The notes under the pieces are model-generated. The model was not told where the DNA came from. It was given only the letters and a program-made list of their open reading frames with translations, and ran no database searches. Position numbers and translations under genes: made by a program. From DATMFV01 sp964651005 (GTDB taxonomy: Bacteria > Verrucomicrobiota > Verrucomicrobiia > Chthoniobacterales > Chthoniobacteraceae), in contig CAZYVL010000013.1 in NCBI GenBank assembly GCA_964651005.1, forward strand, positions 1 through 36,235: a DNA stretch of 36,235 bases, read 5' to 3'. Below, one piece after another: positions 7,350 to 15,132 of the stretch. Position 1 is the stretch's first letter. Every line of letters starts with the position of its first letter.

Positions 7350-9836
7350 ATGAGCGTTGTCGTCAGAATCCTTCGTTTGGATCGGGTCCGCCAAATCGTG
7401 TGGAAGCCGCGATCTCTCGCGGTCCTCCTCGCGTGCCTCTTCGCCGCCGCTTCCCCGGCTCAGGCGGCCCAGGAAGCCCAGCCTCCAATTCCGCTCCCGG
7501 CTCCTCCGCAAGCAAAGCTCACCCGCATCACCGGCGAGGGGGTGCCGCAAGGGATCGTCGTGCGGACGAGCGAGAACGTCACCAAGGGGGGGTGGGTCTA
7601 CCTGCTCAACCGGTGCGAGGCGCTCGGCATCGAGCGGATCGACCTCCTCATCAAACAGGACGAGGACCATTTCGTCAGCCCCCGGACGGGGCAGACCCTG
7701 GAGTCGGGCGATCTCCTCGTCCCGCTGCCCGGCGAGGCGTGCGCGAAGGGATGGGAGGACGCCTCGTGGCTGCGCGAAATGCTGGCGCGGGCGCATGAAA
7801 TGGGCATCCAGGTCTGGGCATGGTGGCCCTGCTTCCACGACGCCGCCGCCGCACAACGCTTTCCGGAAGCCGCCTACTCCAGCATCCGCAAGGAGCGCTT
7901 CGTCGATCCCGGCGTGCCGGAAGTACGCGAGAGGCAGGAAAAGCTGCTCGCCAAGCTGCTCGATACCTACCCCTTCGACGGCGTTTCGCTCGACTGGCTG
8001 CGCTACGAGGGGTGGTACGCCGGGAGCACGGGGCCGCTCGGGGAGAAATTCGAGCGGCAGTACCATGTTCAATGGAAGCCGGGCCTGCTCGATAACGAAT
8101 ACCCGAAAGCGCGCTGGTATGAAATGCGCGCCCGCCTGCTGGCGGACTGGGTGGACCAGCTTGTGCGGGGGATGCGCGCGACCCGTTCCGGCGTCCGCTG
8201 GGGGGCGTTCCTGCTGCCGTGGCACTTCAGCGGGGCGAGCCAGTCTTACCCGATGCTTGGCGCCTCGCGGCTCGATTACCTCCAGCCGATGTGTTACTGG
8301 CCGGACTGGAAGAAGCAGCCCGAGTGGGTGGGCCACTGCGCCCTCTCGCTGCATTCGGAGATGACCGACGGCACCTCCCAATGGGCGTGCCTCGGACTCG
8401 ACGCCCCGGAGCCGGAAATCCGCCGCGCGCTCGCCAGCATCGCCTCCGGGTCGATCTCGGGGCTTTCGTGGTTCACCTACGGAACCTGGGAGGAAAAGTG
8501 CTTCCGCAAGCTCCACCGCCTCACGGCGGAGGACGCCCCCTCGCGCCGCTTTTTCGGGTTCGACCCGCCGGAGCTGCCGCCCGTGCCCGAAGCCACGCCG
8601 GAAGAGGACGCGGCTGCCGCTCCCGACTTCGTGGATGTCCGGCAGGGGCGGATCGAGGCGAAGGATTTTCCCAACGGGAGTTCCGTCTGGGCGGTCGTCG
8701 CGCTCGGCGAGCTTTACCGGCGCAAGGCGATCGACCCGGTGGCGAACCCGGAGCAGCGGGGCATCGTCCCGGTGATCGCCCTGCACACCTTCAGCGAAGG
8801 GACGCCCGGCTCGCAGAGCTATCTCTACCGGTGCAGCACCGGCTATCTCGACGGCCTGCTCGATTTTCTGGCCCGCAGCGAGTTCACCGTCTGCCCGCTT
8901 TCCCGGCTCCAGAGCTACCTCATCACACGCGATCCCTCCTTCCTGCCGCCGCGCCCGCTCATCCTCACCGTCGATGACGGCTCGGAGAGCGTCTACAAGA
9001 TCTTCTACCCGCGCGTGCTCAAAGAGAAATTCCCCTTCACGCTGGCGCTCGTGACGAGCTGGCTCGCCGAGGGCGACACCAGCACCCATTCCACCGACGA
9101 GCCGGGCAGGAAAGACCCCTCCATGACCTGGAAGGAGGCGCAGGAGATCTACCGCAGCGGCTTGGCCGAGATCATCTCCCACTCCGACGCCATGCACTAC
9201 CAGACGGGCGAGGGGGCGATCGGCAACATCGAGCGGCCCGCCGAGACCACGCGGCAGTTTCTCAAGGAGTATGGCCGGACGGAAACCAACGGCGAGTACG
9301 CCACGCGGATTCGCACCGACATGATGGTGAGCCGCGCCAAGCTGGCCGCCCACGGCTTCGGCGTCCCGTCGATCTTTTGCTGGCCCTACGGGGAGAACTG
9401 CCCCGTCGCGGTCGATATTGCCGAGGAGGCCGGCTTCACGCATTTTCTTCTCTTCGATACGCCGCCGGTTTTCGCCACGCCGTCGAGTTCCCTCCACGGC
9501 ATCCCGCGCATCCCGGTGTTGCGCCCCGACGAGACGCTGCCGCTCCGTTTCCCGGAGGACCCCGCCGAGCAGCAGGCGTGGTGGCTGGCGTTCCTGAAAG
9601 TCGCCGCCGATTCGCGCAGCCCCGACCTCATCACCGCGACGCTGCGGCAGTTGACCCACGAGTGCCAACGCTCCCCGGAGGCGGAAATCGCCCGCGCAGA
9701 GCGGGATTACCTCCGGGGCGACGCCGCGAGCGGCTCCGGCCGCCTGCTCGCCCTCAGAGCCGCCTGCCCCTTCGAGACGAAGATCACCGGCGCGATCGAC
9801 GCCGCGCTGCGGCAGTTCAACCCGCCGCCGAAATAG
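7350..9836 (+). CDS. pgaB: PgaB-like secreted protein: N-terminal glycoside-hydrolase-like domain and C-terminal polysaccharide deacetylase
   Basis: This 828-residue protein has an Arg-rich N-terminus, a hydrophobic segment (about 21-34) and a probable cleavage site after SPAQA, so it should act in the periplasm. Residues about 56-395 look like a TIM-barrel hydrolase-like domain, with FDGVSLDWLRYEGWY at 209-223 supplying candidate acids D210, D215 and E220. Residues about 470-735 are a CE4-type deacetylase: LTVDDGS (D542, D543), HSDAMH (H611, H616, the spacing of the PgaB metal histidines) and CWPYG at 677-681. E. coli PgaB removes acetyl groups from poly-GlcNAc and has a C-terminal hydrolase; here the order is reversed. 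The final 90 residues are helical and of unknown role. No PgaA-like porin gene is nearby. Which polymer it acts on is inferred from the neighbours. Confidence 0.85.
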   Translation: MSVVVRILRLDRVRQIVWKPRSLAVLLACLFAAASPAQAAQEAQPPIPLPAPPQAKLTRITGEGVPQGIVVRTSENVTKGGWVYLLNRCEALGIERIDLLIKQDEDHFVSPRTGQTLESGDLLVPLPGEACAKGWEDASWLREMLARAHEMGIQVWAWWPCFHDAAAAQRFPEAAYSSIRKERFVDPGVPEVRERQEKLLAKLLDTYPFDGVSLDWLRYEGWYAGSTGPLGEKFERQYHVQWKPGLLDNEYPKARWYEMRARLLADWVDQLVRGMRATRSGVRWGAFLLPWHFSGASQSYPMLGASRLDYLQPMCYWPDWKKQPEWVGHCALSLHSEMTDGTSQWACLGLDAPEPEIRRALASIASGSISGLSWFTYGTWEEKCFRKLHRLTAEDAPSRRFFGFDPPELPPVPEATPEEDAAAAPDFVDVRQGRIEAKDFPNGSSVWAVVALGELYRRKAIDPVANPEQRGIVPVIALHTFSEGTPGSQSYLYRCSTGYLDGLLDFLARSEFTVCPLSRLQSYLITRDPSFLPPRPLILTVDDGSESVYKIFYPRVLKEKFPFTLALVTSWLAEGDTSTHSTDEPGRKDPSMTWKEAQEIYRSGLAEIISHSDAMHYQTGEGAIGNIERPAETTRQFLKEYGRTETNGEYATRIRTDMMVSRAKLAAHGFGVPSIFCWPYGENCPVAVDIAEEAGFTHFLLFDTPPVFATPSSSLHGIPRIPVLRPDETLPLRFPEDPAEQQAWWLAFLKVAADSRSPDLITATLRQLTHECQRSPEAEIARAERDYLRGDAASGSGRLLALRAACPFETKITGAIDAALRQFNPPPK

Positions 9837-9844
9837 AGCCTGCC

Positions 9845-9874
9845 GCGTTCACGGGCGTTCACAGGCATTCACGG
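9845..9874. repeat. 10-bp tandem repeat between pgaB and rluD 3' ends
   Basis: GCGTTCACGG (9845-9854), GCGTTCACAG (9855-9864) and GCATTCACGG (9865-9874) are three near-identical units. They fill the 32-base gap between the convergent pgaB and rluD genes and cover the rluD stop codon. Confidence 0.75.
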
Positions 9875-10768
9875 CATCCCGCCCGCCCCGGCGAAATCCG
9901 TAGGCACGGGGGCTTCGAACTGGAGCCGCTCGCCCGAGCGCGGATGGGCGAACCCGAGCTTCCAGGCGTGGAGCATTTGCCGCGGGTACGCCCCCCGCTT
10001 GCCGTAGAGCGCGTCGCCCAGGAGCGGATGCCCGAGGTGGCGCAGGTGCACGCGGATCTGGTGGGTGCGCCCCGTGTGCAGCGTGCATTCGACGAGGCTT
10101 GCCCCTCCTTCCATCTCTCGTAATACCCGGTATTCCGTGCGCGCCACGCGCCCCCGGCCTTTCTCCACCACGGCCATCTTCTTGCGGTGTACCGGATGCC
10201 GCCCGATCTCCGTTTCCACCCGTCCGCTCTTTTTCGCGAAGCGGCCCGAGGCGAGCGCCAGGTAGACCTTGAGCACCTCCCGCCCGGCGAACTGCCGCGC
10301 CAGCCCCTGGTGGGCGAGGTCGTTTTTGGCCGCAACCAGGCAGCCGCTTGTCTCCTTGTCGAGCCGGTGCACGATCCCCGGGCGGCGCTCCCCGCCGACA
10401 GAGGAGAGCGCGCCGCAGTGGTGCAGCAGCGCGTTGACGAGCGTGCCGTCCGGGTTTCCCGCCGCCGGGTGCACCACCATCCCCGCCGGTTTGTCGAGCA
10501 CGAGCAGGTCGTCGTCTTCGTACAGGATCGCCAGCGGGATCGCCTCCGGGGCGACATGTTCCGGCGCGGCCGCTTCCGGGATTTCCACGGCGATCCGCCC
10601 GCCTGCACGGAGCCTCTCCCCCGGCTTGCTGACGCGCCCCTGGAGCAGCACGCACCCCTGGCGGATCAACGCCTGGAGGCGCGAGCGGGAGAGCTGCGGG
10701 AGCTTCGCGGCGAGGTACTGGTCGAGGCGCGCGCCCGCGTCTTCGGGCGTAACGGCAAATTCCGGCAT
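9869..10768 (-). CDS. rluD: 23S rRNA pseudouridine synthase, RluA/RluD family
   Basis: This enzyme isomerises specific uridines in 23S rRNA to pseudouridine. The 299-residue protein begins with an S4 RNA-binding domain (about 10-70, RLDQYLAAKLPQLSRSRLQALIR). The synthase domain follows, with LVLDKPAGMVVHP and the catalytic motif GIVHRLDKETSG carrying the nucleophilic aspartate, then TGRTHQIRVHLRHLGHPLLGD. The order and length match RluD rather than the shorter RluA or RluC types, though exact target sites cannot be read from sequence. I use ATG 10768 (MPEFAVTPEDAG). A longer in-frame start at 10846 would add 26 basic residues and lie in the palindromic repeat, so it is less likely. It is convergent with pgaB. 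Confidence 0.92.
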   Translation of the reverse strand: MPEFAVTPEDAGARLDQYLAAKLPQLSRSRLQALIRQGCVLLQGRVSKPGERLRAGGRIAVEIPEAAAPEHVAPEAIPLAILYEDDDLLVLDKPAGMVVHPAAGNPDGTLVNALLHHCGALSSVGGERRPGIVHRLDKETSGCLVAAKNDLAHQGLARQFAGREVLKVYLALASGRFAKKSGRVETEIGRHPVHRKKMAVVEKGRGRVARTEYRVLREMEGGASLVECTLHTGRTHQIRVHLRHLGHPLLGDALYGKRGAYPRQMLHAWKLGFAHPRSGERLQFEAPVPTDFAGAGGMP

Positions 10769-10839
10769 CAACCGGAACGTACCGGGCTTTCGCGCCGGAG
10801 GCAACGCGGAGAAAGAGGGCAAAAAGAAGCGGCGCAAAA

Positions 10840-11000
10840 ATACCAAATCTTTTCAATCATGAGACGCTCTGGCTTGGTCTTTTCGAGCCATGCGGCGTTC
10901 TCAGGCAGAGTCGCTATCCGAGATAGCGCCCCCGCCTTCCGCCTTGCCTGGCTCAAAAATCCCTGCGCCATAGCATCTTCTTCTTTCGAAGATTTGGGAT
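10840..11000. mobile_element. MITE-like palindromic element, copy 1
   Basis: This 161-bp element starts with ATACCAAATCTT and ends with AAGATTTGGGAT, 12-bp terminal inverted repeats with one mismatch. Internal GCTATC/GATAGC and CAGGCA/TGCCTG pairs nest inside, so the whole element can fold into one long imperfect hairpin. A nearly identical copy lies at 31829-31983; the first 50 bases match completely, and this copy carries a 6-base internal insertion (a repeated CGCCTT-like unit). There is no transposase inside. The CCAAATC ends are flanked by TA on both sides, as in MITEs moved by IS630/mariner-type enzymes (inference). It separates rluD from the divergent desaturase gene. Confidence 0.85.
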
Positions 11001-11253
11001 AAGGCGAAATTTTTCGAGAAACCGGGTGAGTCCACCGTTGCGCTCATTCGGCAAGCGTGTATGCTCCCTGCGCTCGGCGGTGATGGTGGAGAACGGCGGC
11101 CAGCCTGACTTCCGGAGTTGCAAAGGCAGCCCCGCCCACCCCGGCGCCGGAATGAGGGCCAAGACCCCGGAACCCAAAGCCCAGCCAAAGCCTGTTTCAC
11201 CTATTCCGCAGCCCCCTCCTCCGATCAGACCAACCGCGGCGCCCAACCCTGTC

Positions 11254-12354
11254 ATGTTCTCAAGAATTCCTTTCGATAAAGTCAACTGGACCACCAGCGC
11301 GTTCCTCATCGGCACGCTGCTGCTTTCGCTCACGGCGGTGCCCGCCTACATCTGGTTTTTCGGCCTCGACTGGTTCCAGGTCGTCCTCTTCTTCGTGATG
11401 TTCTGCGCCTGCGGGTTTTCCATCACGCTCGGCTATCACCGGCTCTTCTCCCACCTCGCCTTTCAGGCCCACTGGAGCGTGCGTCTTTTTACCCTCGTCT
11501 TCGGCGCGGGCGCGTTTGAAAACTCCGCGCTCCTCTGGTCGTGCGAACACCGCACCCACCACAAGCACGTCGATCACGACGACGACCCGTACAGCATCAC
11601 CAAGGGTCTCTTCCACGCCCACGTCGGCTGGCTCCTCTTCAAGCTCAACCCGCCGCCTCCCTACGACAACGTGGCCGATCTCCAGAAAGACCGGCTCGTC
11701 ATGTGGCAGCACCGCTACATCCACTGGATCGGCAGCGCTGTCGCCTTCGTGCTCCCCGCCGCCATCGGCTACGCCTGGGGCGGGTGGGTATCGGCCCTGG
11801 GGGCGTTCCTCATCGCGGGGGTTGCCCGGGTGGTCTTCCTCCAGCACTGCACCTTCTGCATTAACTCGCTCTGCCACTATCTCGGCAGCCGCCCGTACTC
11901 CACCCGCTGCACCGCGCGGGATTCATGGATCATGGCGCTCGTCACCTTCGGCGAGGGGTATCACAACTACCACCACGAGTTTCAGCACGACTACCGCAAC
12001 GGCGTGAAGCCGTGGCAGTTCGACCCGACGAAGTGGATCATCTGGACGCTCTCCAAGCTCGGCCTCGCCCGGAAGCTCCGGCGCGTCCCGACGGAAAAGA
12101 TCATGCTCACGCAGCTTGCCGAGACGCAGCGCCACCTGGAGGCGAAGCTCGCCTCGCCCGGTTTGACGGACACCGCGCACGCCTATCTCACCAACGTCCG
12201 CCACCGCCTCCAGGCGACCGCGCAACGGTGGGCGCGTCACCGTGACGAGCAGATAGAGATCACGCGCGAGATGCTCGCGGAACTGCGCCGGGAGATCCGC
12301 CACGCCGTCGAGGCGCTGCGCCGCCACGGGTTCGAGAGCGCGGCGATGGCCTGA
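11254..12354 (+). CDS. Acyl-CoA / fatty acid desaturase (membrane di-iron, stearoyl-CoA type)
   Basis: The enzyme probably introduces a double bond (delta-9 type) into acyl chains and so adjusts membrane fluidity. It shows the three histidine boxes of the membrane di-iron desaturases in order: HRLFSH, EHRTHHKHVD and HNYHHEFQHD. These lie between hydrophobic segments (about 10-35, 38-60, 155-185). After the last box, a 90-residue helical, charged extension (coiled-coil-like, QLAETQRHLEAKL to RREIRHAVEALRR) goes beyond the usual core. I chose ATG 11254 (MFSRIPFDKVNWTTS), typical for this family. The frame stays open upstream to 11026, including an ATG at 11152, but that part is Pro-rich and unlike a desaturase. 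The natural electron donor is not encoded nearby. Confidence 0.92.
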   Translation: MFSRIPFDKVNWTTSAFLIGTLLLSLTAVPAYIWFFGLDWFQVVLFFVMFCACGFSITLGYHRLFSHLAFQAHWSVRLFTLVFGAGAFENSALLWSCEHRTHHKHVDHDDDPYSITKGLFHAHVGWLLFKLNPPPPYDNVADLQKDRLVMWQHRYIHWIGSAVAFVLPAAIGYAWGGWVSALGAFLIAGVARVVFLQHCTFCINSLCHYLGSRPYSTRCTARDSWIMALVTFGEGYHNYHHEFQHDYRNGVKPWQFDPTKWIIWTLSKLGLARKLRRVPTEKIMLTQLAETQRHLEAKLASPGLTDTAHAYLTNVRHRLQATAQRWARHRDEQIEITREMLAELRREIRHAVEALRRHGFESAAMA

Positions 12355-12437
12355 TTGCGCGAATCAGCGCAAAATAAAACACAAATTCAGGCTTTGCCCC
12401 GCCGCCCGCTTTCGGGCATCGTTGGCCTCCTATTGCC

Positions 12438-12805
12438 ATGTCGGACAAGATTCCAACTCTCCAGGCCTCCGTCCTCTGCGAAGATGTACGGCAGGAAGTC
12501 AACGGGATGCAATCGCTGGTGGGCGTGCTTACCGCCATTCCCGCCGCGAACGCGCCGGTCGGCGTACTGAAACTCTGCATCTGGTCGCGCTGGATGAACG
12601 GCCTCGGCAAGTTCCGGCAGAGCGCCCGCATCCTCGCCCCGGATGGCAAAACCAGCGTGGTGGAAGCGGCGGTCCAGTTCGAGATGCAGAACGTCAACGC
12701 GCAGGCTACCAACGTCCACTTTTTCGCCGGGGTCCAGTTCAAGGAGTTCGGGATTTACCACGTCGAGCTTTCGCTCGACGACCAGCCCGTCCTCCGCTAC
12801 CCGGT
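12438..12805 (+). CDS. DUF6941-like conserved protein, truncated by a scaffold gap
   Basis: The visible 122 residues start MSDKIPTLQASVLCEDVRQEVNGMQSLVGV, a pattern I recognise from DUF6941 proteins (short bacterial proteins of unknown function with CxDVRxExxG near the start). The fold looks like a beta-sandwich, with alternating strands such as GIYHVELSLDDQPVLRYPV at the break. The 3' end falls in the 100-N gap. There is no signal peptide, so it is probably cytoplasmic. It stands alone, 83 bases after the desaturase gene. The family call is moderate and no function can be given. Confidence 0.75.
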
Positions 12806-12905
12806 NNNNNNNNNNNNNNNNNNNNNNNNNNNNNNNNNNNNNNNNNNNNNNNNNNNNNNNNNNNNNNNNNNNNNNNNNNNNNNNNNNNNNNNNNNNNNNN
12901 NNNNN
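12806..12905. other. Assembly gap (100 N)
   Basis: A run of exactly 100 N, the conventional placeholder for a gap of unknown length. It cuts the DUF6941-like gene. Confidence 0.98.
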
Positions 12906-12932
12906 CCCAACCCGCTAGCCATGCCAGCCCCG

Positions 12933-13112
12933 TTAGCCAATCCGGGCGCGGATCTTCCGCCCGTTGCTCTGGAAACGGACACGGCCCGATTCGATTAAAT
13001 CCGCCACGGCGAGCACCGTTTCGCGGGAATCGCGGCTGCACCGGCTCACCGTCTGGATCAACTCTCCGAGGGAAAGGTTCGAGCGTCTGGTTTTGCGTGG
13101 GGTCGTTTTCAT
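12933..13112 (-). CDS. Small conserved-looking basic protein (59 aa)
   Basis: This 59-residue protein begins MKTTPRKTRRSN, a basic stretch, followed by a predicted helical core (LSLGELIQTVSRCSRDSRETVLAVADLIESGRV) and a short basic tail. The core has the amphipathic pattern of a small helix-turn-helix-like or ribosome-associated protein, but I cannot assign a family. ATG 13112 is preferred; a TTG at 13121 would add three residues. It lies 27 bases from the gap and 120 bases upstream of the nadE stop, on the same strand as nadE. The codon use is normal for the window. Confidence 0.6.
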   Translation of the reverse strand: MKTTPRKTRRSNLSLGELIQTVSRCSRDSRETVLAVADLIESGRVRFQSNGRKIRARIG

Positions 13113-13232
13113 GGGAGACAAGGGTGATTGGCAGGGGGACTCGCCCTTCCTGCGGTTTCAGTTTGTTCTCTTCTTAGACGCCGCAGGCGGAGGAATGTTC
13201 AAAATCGCCGCCGCTGTCGTCGCCCCCGCCGC

Positions 13233-14873
13233 TCAATCCACGAAACACTGGGCGATCGGCATCCGCCTCCCGATGCCGAAGGCGCGGCTGGTGACTTTCA
13301 GCCCCGGGGCGGCCTGCTCGCGCTTGTATTCGTTGAGGTCCACCTTGCGGGCGACCCATCGCACCGTCTTTTCGTCAAACCCGCGCGCGATGATGTCGCG
13401 TGCGGTGAGGTTCTCCTCCACGTAAAGCTGGAGAATCTCATCGAGCAGATCGTAGGGCGGGAGCGTGTCCTGGTCGCACTGGTTGGGCTTGAGTTCCGCG
13501 CTGGGCGGCTTCTCGATGGTGGAGCGGGGGATCACCTCGCGCCCGGCGTTGATGTGACGCGCCAGCGCGTAGACCTGCGTTTTGGGGACATCGCTCAAAA
13601 TCGCGAGGCCACCCGCCATGTCGCCGTAGAGCGTACAGTAGCCGACGGCGAGTTCGCTCTTGTTGCCGGTGCTCAGCAGGAGATGGCCGAATTTGTTGGA
13701 GAGCGCCATCAGGACCATGCCGCGCAGCCGGGGTTGCAGGTTCTCCTCCGTCGTCTCTTCGGGCAGGCCCGCAAACTCCCCGGCGAGGAGCCGCTGGAAC
13801 ACTTCGAAAGGTTCCTGAATGGAAATCACCGGGCAGCGGATGCCGAGGTTGGCCGCCAGCGCGAGCGCGTCGTCCAGGCTCCCCTGGGAGGAGAACTGCG
13901 TCGGCATCGCCACGCCGTGTACGTTCTCCGCGCCGAGCGCCTCGACGGCGATGCACGCCGTCACGGCGGAGTCGATCCCGCCGCTCAGGCCGAGCACCAC
14001 GCTCTTGAAGCCGCATTTGCGCAGGTAGTCGCGCAGCCCGAGCGAGAGCGCCGCGAAAAGCTCGCCCGCGTCCTCCTTTGGCGGAAAATCGGGCGGGGCC
14101 GCCGTCGGAGCCGGGGCGTCGGAGGCGAAGACCGCTTCCGCTTCCCGGAAAGCGGGGAGCCGCCCGATCAGGCCGCCGTCGGGCGCGATGGCGAGGGAGT
14201 TGCCGTCGAAGATCAACTGGTCGTTGCCGCCCACGGCGTTGCAGTAAAAGATCGGCACCCGGTGGCGGGCGGCGGATGCCGAGAGCATCTCGAAACGCCG
14301 CTGCGGCTTGCCGGTGCAGAAGGGCGACGCGCTGATGTTGACGATGAGCCGCGCGCCCGCGTCAACGAGCGCCCCCACGGGGTCGAAGTCGTAGAGACGG
14401 CGCGGCAGGTATGATTCCGTCCAGATGTCTTCGCAGAGGGTGATGCCCACCTTGCACCCGGCGATCTCCAGCGGCGCGACCGATTCGGCGGGCTGGAAGT
14501 AGCGGTCTTCGTCAAAGACATCGTAGGTCGGCAGCAGCGACTTGAAGACCTTGCGGATCGGCGCGCCGCGCTCCACCACGGCGGCGGCGTTGCGGAAGGG
14601 GCGGCCCGGCCCGGGGTTGTAATCGACATAGCCGCACACCAGCGGCACCTCGCCCACCTCGCGGTGGAGCGCGTCGAGCACCTCCAGGTTCAGCGGCACG
14701 AACTGCGACTTGAAAACGAGATCCTGCGGCGGGTAGCCGGTGATGGCCAGCTCCGGCGCGAGCACGAGTTCGGCCCCCTGCTCCGCAAGCCGCCGGTAGG
14801 CGTCGAGGATTCTGGTGAAATTCCCGTGGAGATCGCCAACCGTCGGGTTGGTCTGGATAAAGCCGATATTCAT
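13233..14873 (-). CDS. nadE: Glutamine-dependent NAD+ synthetase
   Basis: NadE performs the last step of NAD synthesis, amidation of deamido-NAD using ammonia taken from glutamine. The 546-residue protein has two domains. Residues 1 to about 250 are a nitrilase-type glutaminase with the Glu-Lys-Cys triad visible as E41 (LAPELAITGYPPQDL), K111 (RKVFKSLLPTYDVFDE) and C147 (GITLCEDIW). Residues about 270-546 are the synthetase with the ATP-binding loop LGLSGGIDSA (SGGIDS at 297-302) and STGNKSELAVGYCTLYGDMAGG. ATG 14873 gives the usual MNIGFIQTNPTVGD start; the frame extends upstream but without family similarity. The length is typical of the bacterial two-domain form. Confidence 0.96.
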   Translation of the reverse strand: MNIGFIQTNPTVGDLHGNFTRILDAYRRLAEQGAELVLAPELAITGYPPQDLVFKSQFVPLNLEVLDALHREVGEVPLVCGYVDYNPGPGRPFRNAAAVVERGAPIRKVFKSLLPTYDVFDEDRYFQPAESVAPLEIAGCKVGITLCEDIWTESYLPRRLYDFDPVGALVDAGARLIVNISASPFCTGKPQRRFEMLSASAARHRVPIFYCNAVGGNDQLIFDGNSLAIAPDGGLIGRLPAFREAEAVFASDAPAPTAAPPDFPPKEDAGELFAALSLGLRDYLRKCGFKSVVLGLSGGIDSAVTACIAVEALGAENVHGVAMPTQFSSQGSLDDALALAANLGIRCPVISIQEPFEVFQRLLAGEFAGLPEETTEENLQPRLRGMVLMALSNKFGHLLLSTGNKSELAVGYCTLYGDMAGGLAILSDVPKTQVYALARHINAGREVIPRSTIEKPPSAELKPNQCDQDTLPPYDLLDEILQLYVEENLTARDIIARGFDEKTVRWVARKVDLNEYKREQAAPGLKVTSRAFGIGRRMPIAQCFVD

Positions 14874-14916
14874 GGGTGCGCTCGCGCGGAGGGAGAGGAA
14901 GGCGGGGCGTGCCGGA

Positions 14917-15084
14917 TCAGTACCGGCGCGGAGTGGGGGCGGGGGTGTGCGGCCCGATTTCGTAGCCGCCGTTGACCGCCTCCATCCCGCCGACCACGAA
15001 CTCCTTATAGAACTCGAAGAGCCCGGCGGCGATCGCCCCGGCAAGGACGACGAGGATCAGTTTCTGGAAAAACGAGTGGCGCAT
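14917..15084 (-). CDS. Small single-pass membrane protein (55 aa)
   Basis: A short frame encodes MRHSFFQKLILVVLAGAIAA followed by GLFEFYKEFVVGGMEAVNGGYEIGPH and a Pro-rich end. A basic N-terminus and one hydrophobic helix (about residues 8-24) suggest a membrane-anchored peptide facing the periplasm. It lies between two genes on the same strand, 48 bases after the CAAX-protease-like gene and 43 before nadE. I recognise no family. The gene is supported by the clean TM pattern and the fit between neighbours, not by homology. Confidence 0.55.
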   Translation of the reverse strand: MRHSFFQKLILVVLAGAIAAGLFEFYKEFVVGGMEAVNGGYEIGPHTPAPTPRRY

Positions 15085-15132
15085 GGAAGGAACCGGGGTA
15101 CACCCGACGATAACGGAGCAAAGCCGCCGATG

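Noticed and set aside
6864..9668. A long - strand open frame opposite the PgaB-like gene.
   Set aside because: Shadow frame; no start signals or family resemblance, while the + strand has signal peptide and catalytic motifs.
11026..11253. An N-terminal extension of the desaturase.
   Set aside because: The extension is Pro-rich and basic without resemblance to desaturases, and the internal ATG gives the typical start; it remains possible.
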